Shown here piece after piece: positions 12,001-23,545 of a stretch of DNA of 64,000 bases. The notes beneath the pieces were generated by a model. The model had not been told where the DNA came from. It saw nothing but the letters and a program-made list of their open reading frames with translations, and made no database searches. Position numbers and translations under genes: made by a program. The stretch spans positions 21,230,427 through 21,294,426 of the forward strand of contig OX442315.1 of NCBI GenBank assembly GCA_949358305.1. Direction: 5' to 3'. Source of the DNA: Strigamia acuminata (Eukaryota > Arthropoda > Chilopoda > Geophilomorpha > Linotaeniidae). Every line of letters starts with the position of its first letter. Position 1 is the stretch's first letter.

Positions 12001-13888
12001 TGCCTTCCACGTCCGTAATTATTATAAGAAACTTCTGCAAACTGTTGTCTGTGCTTTTATTTATTAAACAAACAAACAAATAAAAATAAACCAATAAATA
12101 AATAAATAAATAAACCATCAATAATTTTATCAATAATAAATGTTTATCCTTACGTTTGGCCTTTCATAGTCCCTTTCGTAGTCCCTTTCGTAGTCTCTTT
12201 CATATTCCCTTTCGTAGTCCCTTTCATATTCCCTTACGTAGTCTCTTTCATATTCCCTTTCGTAGTCCCTTTCATATTCTCCTTCATATTCCTGTCTTGC
12301 TCCACCAGAAAATTCCTGTCTCTCTGATAACGAAGTGCGAGTTGAAAAAGTTGTTACCTCCGTAACGGGCAATAATTGTGAAGAAAGCGCAATAGACCGA
12401 CCCGTCGCAGTTACGGTAATAGCAATAGTCGATTCGTCCTTAATAAAATGGAATTAAATTAAACAAAAAAATATTGATAGTCGTGAAATAAACGTACTCG
12501 TCCTTCAAATTGCTCCTCCGACTCATCATCATCATCATCACATTCAACATTTGCTTCGGCACCAAATTCCCTGTTCGATTCCTCACTGCTACACTCCGAA
12601 TCTGGCCTTTGCATGTTTCTGTAGCTTGCATGATGATTGTTGCCAAGGTATCTTGTGAATCCAGTGTCGGTTCCTGCATTTTGATAAGCATAATTTCTTC
12701 CTCTGCGGGCCATATTGCTGAACTGTTTTTCTTGTCGTTTTACAAGACGACCACCCTCAGAAAAATTAGGATAACTGTAAATAAAATCAAGCATTGGAGA
12801 AATTATTGCGTTAAAAATATGTATTTGGTTGCATACTTTCTAAACTTTGGTTCCGATTCAGGAATATCACACGAATCATCAATAACACCACCCCATGTTA
12901 TATGCTTCTTATTTTGTTGCGGTAAATAGGAATTTCCTCCTCTACCACCTTCAAGATTATCAAACTCATCTGTTTGCGTTTGATTCTGATCTGAACTAAA
13001 ATTATTACTTTCTCGAATGTTTTCTTGAAAGTCATGTACGCGGAGACTATCAGGCATTTGAGTATTAGCACGTCCATCACCATACTCCGATGAGTTGTCA
13101 TAACTAAAAAAAAAGCAACCCGTTTCCAGATGTAGAAAATAAATTAAAATGTTATTTTAACGTACGTCCTATCGCCTGTTTTCGGTTCCATTGGCGTCGA
13201 ATCCCTTTCAAAAGTCGGTGTCTACAATTGTTGGATAAAACAATGAATTAATTTGTGTTAAAAAAAAATATTATATTATAACAGAAAAATTTTTACTTCA
13301 GCTTTGGGTAATTTCATCTTCACTGCAAAACGGAACGGAGGCTTTAAATTCATACTCTGAATAGCCCTTTGCGCTGAATCCATCGAATCGTAGGTCACAA
13401 ATCTAGTACAGAAACCACCCAAGTTATAAGTGTATCAGAAAAGGATCAAACATTTTATACCCGATTCGACTATTGGCTTTTTTTTTGGATGGAATGGTAT
13501 TTGCGCTCAAAATGTTACCAAATTTAGAAAATAAGTTATACAGTCCATCCTAAAAAATTTCATTTCCGTTACTACAAAAAAAATTCCTTGTGAAATATTA
13601 AATGTTTACATTTTGCATGTCGTTGGGAACTCCCGTGATATATAACGTCGGATGCATTATTCGTGAACGCTCTCTTCTAAAATAAAATAAAATAAAATGT
13701 CACGTTTTACAACGGTTTTAAAGAGATTTTGTCGTTAACTGAACTGGTAATGTCGCCTTGGATCACTTTCCTCATCGTCAGCCCATAGCTCGATACTGCA
13801 AGTGTGCAGTAAGCATCAAACAAACAAAAATTGAAAAACTTTAAAAAAATTAATCACCACATTTGCACATAACTTACTTATCTGACAT
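9035..13888 (-). CDS. RRM plus three-Tudor-domain protein, copy A (Vreteno-like)
   Basis: Eighteen exons: 13888-13878, 13795-13745, 13676-13610, 13549-13461, 13402-13297, 13221-13166, 13103-12837, 12774-12498, 12438-12154, 12053-11980, 11918-11714, 11574-11317, 11254-11138, 11058-10923, 10293-9604, 9546-9445, 9386-9216, 9153-9035. They give 1026 residues. An N-terminal RRM (about residues 22-108: TLYITGVPNDMQ, FVTYDSMDSAQRAIQSM) is followed by an acidic and Arg/Tyr-rich linker with an EYERDYER repeat. Three Tudor domains follow, near 545-610, 755-805 and 925-985. Tudor 2 has the full binding signature (CWYRAELMEIYP, VVFIDYGNKEKV) expected to bind symmetrically dimethylated arginine. Tudor 1 has VDYGK in place of DYGN. 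RRM-then-Tudor order is known from insect Vreteno and vertebrate TDRD10, which suggests a nuage/piRNA role, but orthology is not proven. Copy B lies upstream on the same strand. Confidence 0.8.
12154..12300 (-). repeat. In-frame tandem repeat encoding EYERDYER units
   Basis: A 24-bp unit (minus strand encoding EYERDYER) and half-units repeat about five to six times inside exon 9 of copy A. The exact DNA similarity between units implies recent expansion. The product is a charged, tyrosine-rich, probably disordered segment between the RRM and the Tudor domains. Confidence 0.9.
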
Positions 13889-15083
13889 ATTTTAACGACA
13901 ACTTCGAATGCTACGATTAGTGAACAATCAAAAGACAAACTTCACACATCAGACACCAGACGGCAGGAAAAGCTGCAGCCGTGAACTTTTTCCTCGCCTT
14001 TTTCCTCTCGAGTTGCAAACCCGGTTCAGATTGCCACATGAAAGACGACACAACCCCTCAACTTCTGCTATTTATTAACACACAAAATCAAAACCCCTCA
14101 CGCAATACAAATCATTGAAAATTAGCAAGTTTTTAATTATCAATTTTTATTCCTGTCGTGTCTTGCTTATGTGAGTTGCCACTAGATGGCGTACAAGTTG
14201 TATTCGCACCTGGAGGTAGACGCCAAGTTTTTTAAAAATTTTTTTATAAATTTTTTTAAAAAAATTTTAATACATTTTTTTAAAATTTTTTTATAATTTT
14301 TTTTAAAATTTTTAAAAAACATTTTTTTTTAAAATTGTTTTTATTTATTAATTTTATAATTTTTGAACGAGATCAAGTGATTTCAGTGATTTCTGATCCA
14401 TTAAAACCAAACATGTGAAATTATTACAAAATTTTAAATATATTTGTGCATCATTTGTATGTGTGTATTCAAAACAATTAGAATTAAGAGCCAAAACAAG
14501 TAATTCATAGATCAATTTGTAACAATCAATATGAAACAATTTTAATCTTTAATAAAACAGGTCAGTATACTGTATATGATTTTGCACTTTTGCAGGTTTT
14601 AAGCACACAATGGCATTTTTATGCTTTGAATGGGTGCCCACTGATGTCAGAGCACCAATAGCTCCGCCTCTTCGATTTAAGGAAGTGACGTCATTTTGGC
14701 CAAGTGGCCAAACCCACAGTATGGCCAAACCTAATAACTCGTTCAACCTTGAAATTAAAGTAGTTCATTACTGACCCTGAACCCAGGCCCAACTTTACCA
14801 TTGGGCTAACTGGGTTGCAGCCCAGGGGCGCCGGGTACAGAAAAGTGCTGGGCAAGGGGCGCCTGAGTTGTATTAGCCCAGGGCGCTGAAAAGTGTAAAG
14901 ACGGCCCTGCCTGAACCCCGCCCTGAACTGGTGTGCATCTCTGAGTCATAACTCTACAAATGGCGACGAGGATAACTGGAAATGAAAAATTTAATCCATC
15001 GGCATCAGGTTGACAACCTCGAAATAATTGGACAAAAGTTAAAGGAGATCAACTGATAGTGACTGAGTTCAGAACTGTGTAGA
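13889..15083. other. Spacer: 5' flank of gene A, A/T homopolymer tract, possible LTR region
   Basis: The first 300 bp is the leader and promoter of copy A. It is duplicated at 18836-19190. Positions 14226-14350 are a low-complexity run of alternating A and T homopolymers. Around 14760-14960 the composition shifts to G/C-rich words (GGGCGCC, GCCCAGG). Just downstream is CTCTACAAATGGCGACGAGG at 14951-14970, which looks like an LTR end followed by a TGGCGACGAGG primer-binding-site-like sequence ahead of the gag ORF. No matching second LTR is visible in the window. Confidence 0.4.
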
Positions 15084-15117
15084 TTGGTGCAATTAGTGAT
15101 AAAACCATATACTCAAC

Positions 15118-16270
15118 ATGGTGACTGGATTGAATTTACCTACGGTACCGAACTTTATAATGACGGAAGGCAATCTGGACCAGCGTTGGAAACGCTGGAT
15201 GAATGCGTTCGATTATTATCTGTTAGCTGCCAAAATCGACGACGCAGCGCAAAAGAAGGCGTTACTGCTACATTTGGCCGGCGAAGAGGTACAAGACGTA
15301 TTCGAGACGTTTACGACCGCGCAAAAGGCAGATTATGCAACAGCAGTAGCGGCACTTGAGACTTATTTCAGCCCAAGGAAAAATTTGAGGTATGACCGAC
15401 ATTTATTCTGGCAACAAGCTCAAGAAGCGGCAGAGCCGATGGACGGATATGTGACAAAATTGAAAACATTAGTAAAAACGTGCGAGTTTGGAACATTGAG
15501 AGACGACCTCATAGTTGATCAAATAATTGAAAAGGGGAAAGAGAGATCATTGAGGCGACGTCTGTTAAGAGAAGAAACGGTGACCTTGGATTCACTATTA
15601 AAAATGGCGCGAGCAGCAGAAGCGAGCGAGAGGCACGCAACATTAATGAAAAACGAGAGTGGAGTGAAAATTAAAGAGGAAGCCGTAAACCAAATGCGAG
15701 ATGACAAGAAGTCGTTTAAAACACGTAGAAACAGGAAAGGACGTGGGAACTTTCGAAAATGGACGGGAAAACCTCAAAATGTCGGGGACTGGCAAGAAAA
15801 CAAACCGCAAGATGGAGTTGGATGTTTTCGGTGCAACCATAAAGACCATTTAGCATTTAGCAAAAGGAAAGGAGTGCGGGTTTTGCATTAAATTAGGATA
15901 TTTTGCGAAGGTATGTCGCATGAAAAATTCTGGTAATCGAGGGCGAGGCCCGAAGGACCGAGTCCAGTACGTTGGCGTAAAGGGAGTCGAACAATCTGGG
16001 GACAAGAGTGACAATTCGTTTAACATCACCTCAAGAATGCAGAAAGATTGTACAAAAGTTTTGATTGAGCAGAAGGAAGTGGATGTAATGATTGACTCCG
16101 GGTCAACAACGAACCTAGTAAATCGGGAAACGTGGAATTTATTAAAAAGGACTGGAATACGTGCCAAACCTACGACGACTAGACATAGAAGGACAATTTA
16201 CAGCGAAAGTGATAAGTGGAAACAAGTGCGTCAATGCGAGGAGTGTCATTACTGGGAAGACAAACGTCAC
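15118..16270 (+). mobile_element. Truncated Ty3/Gypsy-type retrotransposon: gag and start of protease
   Basis: The ORF 15118-15891 encodes a retrotransposon capsid-type Gag: WKRWMNAFDYYLLAAK near the start, then a basic tail and a CCHC-like zinc knuckle (CFRCNHKDH). The reading frame then breaks. A second knuckle, with Y in place of the histidine, reads in another frame across about 15865-15940. ORF 15920-16309 continues with an aspartic-protease-like VDVMIDSGSTTNL motif, and the frame shifts again near 16160. Similarity stops at about 16265-16275, where sequence matching RRM-Tudor gene B begins on the opposite strand. Reverse transcriptase, integrase and a 3' LTR are absent, so the element is dead. 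Annotated as found; no restored sequence is given. Confidence 0.85.
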
Positions 16271-16272
16271 GA

Positions 16273-19190
16273 GTGGTTTATCGTTCTTATTCAACTTCTT
16301 TTCGAGTAAATTCTGTCCACTTATTAAAACACACGGCGCCATCTTATGATCCAACATCATGGCTTTAATACGATCATTGTCAATCTTCTCAGTCACAACC
16401 ATTTGAAAGACTGTCTCATCGCCCAAACACTTGGCCAGCCCCTTCTTGTCGTTTTCATCTAGTTTCGCAGTGTCAATTTCAACGTACGTCGCCAAACCGG
16501 GCAAATCTTCATGTTGCTCCAAGATGGATTTTATCGAGCTAACAATTTCCTTATTTCCACAATCAACGAAGAAAACTTCGGGTTCGTCAGTATCGTTAGA
16601 CAAAACAACCATTCTGTACGCGGTCGATTTAGCAACGATCAAGCTCCCCACTCAGAAACTCAACCAGCATTGGATTGACTCTATCATTCACTACTTTCAT
16701 TTCCAATGTTTTGTTCGCCATTTTATGTAATGACTCCGATGAGTCGGGGGCTCTAAATAGCGACACAGTCAACCCTAATCGAGGGTATCTGGTGTAATAG
16801 GTTGGATATCTTTGAACAGAACCTTTTCCTTATTTCCGTAATCGATGAAGACAACTCTAGCACTTTGATCGGGACAAATTTCCATTATTTCAGCTCGATA
16901 CCAACAGTCATCCTCAAATTTTGCAAGCACCAGCTCGCCCTTAAAAGGAGTGTACACCCGAGTGCCAGATGCATAATTACTTAGCAATTTAATTAATTCG
17001 CCAAATTGGTCCACATTTTGACCCACACACACGGAAATATTTTTGGCACTCTCAATATGAACTATTACCACCGAAGTCACATCTTTGGTTTTAAATAGAT
17101 TTTCAGGCAAATCTGAAACGGTTGCTCGAAGATCAGAAGCATTATTTTTCATTTGCAAACCATGATGTTGCGGTTTTGATCTTGAGGTAATTTCGTCCGG
17201 AATATCTACAAAATATATTTTTTATATTTTAATATTTAAATTTACTTAATTTAATTTAATAATTAATTTAAAAAACTTTGGGGGGCATGCCCTAAAATCG
17301 TGAATCCAACCAGGGGGCCAGATGATTCTAATTATCTGATAGTGCCGGATATAAAGCGCCCCAAAAAGGTACATTTTGAATCAACAAACAAGGGTGGGTC
17401 GCTGAGAGCAGATTCGAGCCACCTATCCTTCCGGGGTAATTCAGAAAATAATTAAATTCAATTTAATTTTAAAAACAAAATCAATTTTTTAACCTAGATT
17501 GACTATTACTAAATTTCCATCCATTTTCTCAATTATGACAGTAACCTCAGCTTTTTGCGTGGCTTCGAAAATTTCTATGGCATTGTTATGCTTCTTAATG
17601 AGATGTGGACAAACTTTACACGTAGTCGTCTAAACCAGAAAAGTTTTGTTTTTTTTTATTATTATTTTTTTAAAAGATTAATAAAATAATTATTAAATCT
17701 TAACGATAAACGTACAAAAAATGATGTGCGCCAAATCGGGGCTGGTAATAACTTCATAGCAGCACTACTTATGTCAGCAACAATTTTTCCATAATCAACG
17801 AATTTAACGGTGTATTTTCCATTCCGATTAATCTAAATAGAAAATTAAATTTGAAACATCCCAAAACGAATTTTGTAATAAAATAATATTTCACCTGAAT
17901 AATCTTTCCTCTGTAGCATGCTTTTATTGCTCGCGAATCGTTCTCAAGATTTTGCCCTTTGACAGTTTTTATTAAAATCAGTTCGCTGTCTCGACTTAGT
18001 CATCATTTCTCAGCTTCTGTCTTCTTCCTTTACCGAATTTGAAAAAATCTATTGTCCCTGACTCCTGAAAAGATTTGTGTAAAATATAAACAATTTCATC
18101 AATCACAACGTTCAAATACATACCTGTAACTTTTTTAAATTTGGTACAATTTTTTTCATATTGCCACTAAATTGTAGCATTTTGCTTGTTATTTTCAGTG
18201 AATAAAATCTTTTGTGTTTAAATTATTACTTATATTGCAAAAAAAATTGATTTGGAGTTTGAATCAGCTCATGTGGTGGCTGATCGAATACTTTTCGCCA
18301 GGGGTTGTACATACTTTTGGTTAAATTTTGATTCGTGCTGAGGATTCCCATTCGGCCATTGTTGCCTGGAATCATATCTAAAAAAAAATTTTTAATTTAA
18401 TTAACCAAATATAAGAATAAACTAATTTATTCTAGAAATTGCCTCTTTGTTCTGTCGAAATACCTTCGACTGTCACCACACTCATTGTTGTCTCTGTACT
18501 TGTTTTGCGAGCCAACCGACTCTCTGTCATCAGACACCTAAAAAATATACACATTTTTTTTTAATTTAACAGATTACAACCCTCTGATCTCTTCAATTCA
18601 TAATTCGCTAGGCTTATGCCACATATGAAACGCAGCCCGATCTGAAAAGGATTGTCATTTACTACAATTCAACGTCGTTCATAACCGGGAGCAATATTAA
18701 CAGGCAGCCTCTGTTTTTAAGAGAATAATAATAAAACAATCATCAATAGTTATTCATTTAACATTTCAATGTTGAAATTTCAATTTTCGGCCAGAACGTG
18801 TTAATTTTGTGATAAACTCATAATCATATTTCATCAAACAAACGAAAATTGAAAAACTTTAAAAAAATTAATCACCACATTTGCACATAACTTACTTATC
18901 TGACATATTTTAACGACATCTAGGACATCAAATGATAGACTTCAGACATCAGACACCAGACGGCGCGAAAAGCTGCGGTCGTGAACTTTTTCTCAGTTTG
19001 AAACCCAGACTTTGGACGAACAAGGTTCAGATTATCGATTCTCATATGCCACATTAAATCTTACTCAAACCCTCAACTTCTGCGATTTATTATCACACAA
19101 AATCAAAACCCCACACGCAATACGAATCATTGAAAATTAGCAAGTTTTTAATTATCAATTTTTATTCCGTTTACAAAACAAACTCACATC
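16273..19190 (-). pseudogene. Chimeric RRM-Tudor pseudogene assembled from copies A and B
   Basis: Read from its 3' end: 16276-16650 matches the second-Tudor region of copy B (19827-20219); 16651-17420 matches copy A (9729-10520); 17420-17925 matches copy A again (10840-11340), with the 320-bp intervening intron piece missing; 17926-18835 matches copy B introns and exons (21898-22660); 18836-19190 matches the promoter and first exon of copy A (13813-14165). Breaks include loss of the GNWGR codons in the Tudor segment, a 10-bp deletion at about 16787 that shifts frame, and loss of the RRM exons and most linker exons. Open stretches remain (16142-16651, 16775-17158), so decay is recent. No complete product is possible. 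Confidence 0.88.
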
Positions 19191-19327
19191 TGGTAAACGA
19201 TTTAACAAAAAGTTTGGAAGTGAAAATGAAAATAATAAACTGATTACAGCAAATGAAATGAATTTTGTAGCTAAACAACAAACTTAAGACTTTTCTCTTA
19301 CTTCGAGACCAACAAAAAAATACCGCT

Positions 19328-22300
19328 CTAACCTTCCGACAAAACATTAATATTGTTCTTATAAAACTCTACGACAACAGGTAAACAACTATCATCTGTA
19401 ACCAACATCGTGAGAGTATCATTAACGAATCCCTTCATCCTCGTCTCCACTTGCGGACCATCCTTCACGGCAACAATACAAAAGGGTATTTTGAGTAGCT
19501 CCTCCGGAATTGCACAAATCTCGTTTAACGACACGACGTCTTCGCTCCCGTAATCAATAAATAACACAGACGCGTGGTCCGTGTCAACCTGAGTAACTTC
19601 CGCTCGATACATTTGTCGAGTCAAGCTGTACTTCGCTAATACGAGTTCTTTCACCTTCGGAGCATACTTCTCTCTAACCTCGCTCGTCGCAGGCACAGCT
19701 TCCAACTTGGCTATTTCGTCATAAAATTTTGTCGGGCAGACGTGAATTTGTTTGGTACTGCAAATTTCGACCACATACGCATCGATCCTTAGACCCTTCT
19801 CAAATCGCGGGAGATTCTCCACCGCCACGAGTGGTTTATCGTTCTTATTCAACTTCTTATCGAGTAAATTCTGTCCACTGATTAAAACACACGGCGCCAT
19901 CTTATGATCCAACATCATGGCTTTAATACGATCTTTGTCAATCTTCTCAGTCACAACCATTTGAAAGACTGACTCATCGCCCAAACACTTGGCCAGCCCC
20001 TTCTTGTCGTCTTCATCTAGTTTCGTAGTGTCAATTTCAACGTACGTCGCCAAACCGGGCAAATCTTCATGTTGCTTCAAGATGGGTTTTATCACGCTAA
20101 CGGTTTCCTGATTTCCAAAATCAACAAAGAAAACTTCGGGTTCGTCGGTATCGTCAGACAAAACAACCACTCTGCCCCAATTGCCGTACGCGGTCGATTT
20201 AGCAACGATCAAGCTCCCCAATGGAGTACTAATCAACGTTTCATCCATTTCATCGTAAAGAGGATCGAACCCGGTTACCAGCTTTTTTGACGAATCGGCA
20301 CTATCAATAGTACCCCAAAGCGATGCTGGGGACTCTGGAATCATCGGATACAATCCAAACTTGTCACCAACATTCAATTGACTAATTATGAATTTGCTAA
20401 AGTGGGGACTGCCGTTATCCTTCGCGGAATTATCAGCTTCTTCAATTTTTGCTGCTCCAAGCTGCGGTTCTACTTCTCTGTGCATTACCAAGGTCTTCGT
20501 CGGTTGTTCTCCAGCAAATTCCAGTTCGTCGTTCATTACAGCCTTCGACTGCGCCACCGGTGATGGCTCCTTGGGGTCAGACGGTTTCTCAAATGTCGGA
20601 GATGGTTCTTTGCGGTCAGGCTGTTTCTCAAATGTCGGAGATGGTTCTTTGCGGTCAGGCTGTTTCTCAAATGTCGGAGATGGTCTTTTGCGGTCAGACA
20701 ATTTTACAAACGCTGGCGATTCACTTCGAACTGCTTCTTCAGGTTTAACTAGCGGCGTAGATGTGGAACGTTCATTCGACTCTGACGAACGAGATTTTTC
20801 ACCATCGTATTCTCGTTTTGATTTATTCTTCAGCTTAATCATCATGTCAGACAATGATTGTTTAGGAGCCTCGTTAACCCTTTTGGCAGCGGTTGAATCA
20901 GTCTGTGGGCTTCGTTTTGCTGATTCGGTAGAGTTGGAAATAGATGCCCGAGAAACAATATCTAGAAAAGAAGCTTAAATGTAAATATTTTTGAAATTAA
21001 CGCTTTACAAATTCCGATCTTACCAACGGTAACAACGTGATAATCATTATGGATACTCTCCACAGTCAAATCGCATTCATTGCCTCCAATGGCAGCACGA
21101 AACGCTTGACAACTAGGATATTTCTTCACAGTTGTTTTTGAAGGTTTGCATCTAACCGCCTAGTTTAAATTCAAATAATTAAATCTTCCAGTCTTTTAAC
21201 AACTTTCATTGTAAATACCTGAGCGGGATATTTGCACTTTTCATAGCTCAGAGGTTTTATTTTACTCGTGGGCACATTAAAAGAAGAGTTTCCATAATCG
21301 ATGAAAAGCACGTCAACTGTTTTTTCATTAGTCTGAAAAACAATTTACTATTAATTCGAACTTAAATCAAACATAACGCTCAAATACCTTCAAAATTTTG
21401 CCTCGATACCACATGTTGTCGCAGTCGTATTGAATGAGATAAATTCCGCCAACTTTCGGTTTTGGGCGTATGCTCACACCCTTCTTTGCATCCTCGGCCA
21501 AACTATTTTCCAGTTTATCTGCCAAACTGGGATCACTTTGGGCCCAAAAAATCCCATTATCGGTATTCTCCACATGAGTAACTGTACAGCGGGTTGTCTT
21601 TCCCATTTCCAATTTCAATTCTTCGACTTGAAACAAATTGTTCTCCTGTAAATAAATCAATTACACCATTAAAAATTTACAATACAGCGTTATGAAACAA
21701 AAAGAATTACATCTGCAGATGACATTTCACTGGCAGTGTCTTGAGTTTCACAACAATTGCGAATATCTCGATGATCATAAATTGGCGCGCTTTTTCTGTT
21801 ATGATTAACCTGATTCTTGTTTGGAGGAGGACATCTTTCAGTTTCATCGTCGTCATTATCCACATTGTACGACATTCCATTTCCACCTGGACGATTGCTT
21901 TTATTGCTCGAGAATCGTTCGCAAGATTTTGCCCTTTGACGGTTTTTATTAAAGTCATTTCGCTGTTTCGCCTTAGCCATCATTTCTCTGCTTCTGTCCT
22001 CTTCCTTTACCGAATTTGAAAAATTCCTTCGTCCTTGACTCCTGAAAAGATTTGTGTAAAATATAAACAATTTCATCAATCACGGCGTTCAAATACATAC
22101 CCTTGGTTATATTTTGGTTCGTGCTGAGGATTCCCATTCGGCCGTTGTTGCCTGGAATCATATCTAAACAATTTTTTTAAAATTAATTAATCAAATATAA
22201 GAATAAACTAATTTATTCTAAAAATTGCCTCTTTGTCCTTTCGGAATACCTTCGACTGTCTTGTCTGTTAAAACCGTCACCACACTCATTGTTGTCTCTG

Positions 22301-23545
22301 TACTTGTTTTGCGCGCCAACCGACTCTCTCTCATCAAACATCTAAAAAAAAAGATACATATTTTTTAATTTAACAGATTATAACCCTCTGATCTCTTCAA
22401 TTTATACTTCGCTAGACTTCTGCCGCATACTAAATTCAGCCCGATCTGAAAAGCAATTTGGTGGTTTGTCATTTACCACAATTCGACGTCCTTCATAACC
22501 GGGGGAAATATTAACAGCCAGCCTCTATTTTTAATAGAATAAAAATAAAACAATCATCAATAGTTATTCATTTAACATTTCAATATTGAAATTTTAATTT
22601 TCGGCCATACCGTGTAAATTTTGTAATAAATTCATAATCATATTTCATTAAATTTACCAAATTAAAACAAAATAAATTTTAATTCGAGATTTCGCTTTTG
22701 GTAAAATTTTTCCCACCTCTTAAAACTAACAAGTAAGCTTACCCCAAAATCTATCCCTGCCAAATCCTCTACATCTTCGTGAGAATAGTTGTGACTATAT
22801 GGACTACTTACAAATTATCAAAACGTCAGTTAAATATTAAAAAATAAATCAAATTTTAAATCATACTTTACGCAATTCTTAATAGGATTTTTCTATAATT
22901 TAGATTAAATTTACGATTAGCACGAAATAAAAATTTCCTACAAAACTATCACCTCTCTATCCTTTCGACATATACGCATGCGGAAATTATACGGCGGTTT
23001 ATTGTTAAATTCCTTAATGGCATTCTCTACATCCACGACTGATTCAAAAGTAACAAATCTAGTATAGAAAAAAATATAAAAAATTAAAACAATATAAAAA
23101 ATAAACAAATTTAAATTATTTTTTGAAATTTACGACTTACCCAGCCCGTGTCAAATTAATTTCCCACAACGGAAGCAATCTTAGTCCTACTAAACTCGGG
23201 AAACGAGAAAAATGCCCAAGAAAAGCGAACTACACGAGAAATTGAATTCAATTAGAAAGATAGTGCTATTATTTTAACGGCATATCGTTACAAAATTTGT
23301 CCTCGGTGGTAGATTTGAAACAAACACACTCGTCGACTCGTCTTTCCCGTACCTAGAATACAATTTTTTGAATCGAAATTACAAATTTATTATTAGCTTC
23401 TTTTAAAAATATATACTTTCTCTCTAGGCTATTTGTAGTCGATTCGTCCAAAGATTGTTGACTCCTAATAACAACAACACAACTCAAATAACATATAGGG
23501 TTAAATTTTAATGAAACTTTACCCCCAGCTGTCTCTAAGCGCCAT
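19328..23545 (-). CDS. RRM plus three-Tudor-domain protein, copy B (Vreteno-like)
   Basis: Fourteen exons: 23545-23523, 23464-23417, 23352-23292, 23229-23141, 23058-22942, 22806-22743, 22524-22408, 22341-22250, 22163-22101, 22041-21711, 21645-21388, 21332-21219, 21159-21024, 20961-19328. They give 1048 residues. The RRM is at about 33-113 (SVFVSNLPPRTNF, FVTFESVVDVENAI). A polar, Arg/Asn-rich linker follows. Tudor 1 is near 400-455 (MWYRGKILK, VLFIDYGN); Tudor 2 near 754-800 (VFFVDFGNQE) and Tudor 3 near 950-1000 (QMYRAEVTQ, VLFIDYGSED). A Pro-rich repeat lies near 586-635. The start (MALRDSWG) was chosen because it is the only ATG giving a phase-2 donor compatible with exon 2. Exon sizes 89, 258 and 136 equal those of copy A, proving common descent. 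It is head-to-head with CCDC186. Confidence 0.8.
20560..20700 (-). repeat. In-frame tandem repeat encoding DRKEPSPTFEKQP units
   Basis: About four copies of a unit near 36-39 bp in the last exon of copy B, encoding DRK(R/E)PSPTFEKQP. Two units are nearly identical at the DNA level. SP and TP-like sites make it a plausible phosphorylated linker, but that is inference. Confidence 0.85.

Noticed and set aside
12156..12365. ORF rich in FRSPFHIP repeats
   Set aside because: Antisense shadow of the EYERDYER tandem repeat in RRM-Tudor copy A.
16142..17158. Tudor ORFs at 16142-16651 and 16775-17158 as separate functional genes
   Set aside because: They are fragments of the chimeric pseudogene, with frame breaks, missing exons and foreign junctions.
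20388..20978. 196-codon plus-strand ORF with SNVGDGSLRSGC repeats
   Set aside because: Antisense of the repeat-bearing last exon of RRM-Tudor copy B; low-complexity shadow.
22807..22952. First reading of the RRM exon end in copy B at 22953 (GTGATA donor)
   Set aside because: It breaks the frame; the GTAGGA donor after 22942 restores phase and makes the whole CDS a multiple of three.
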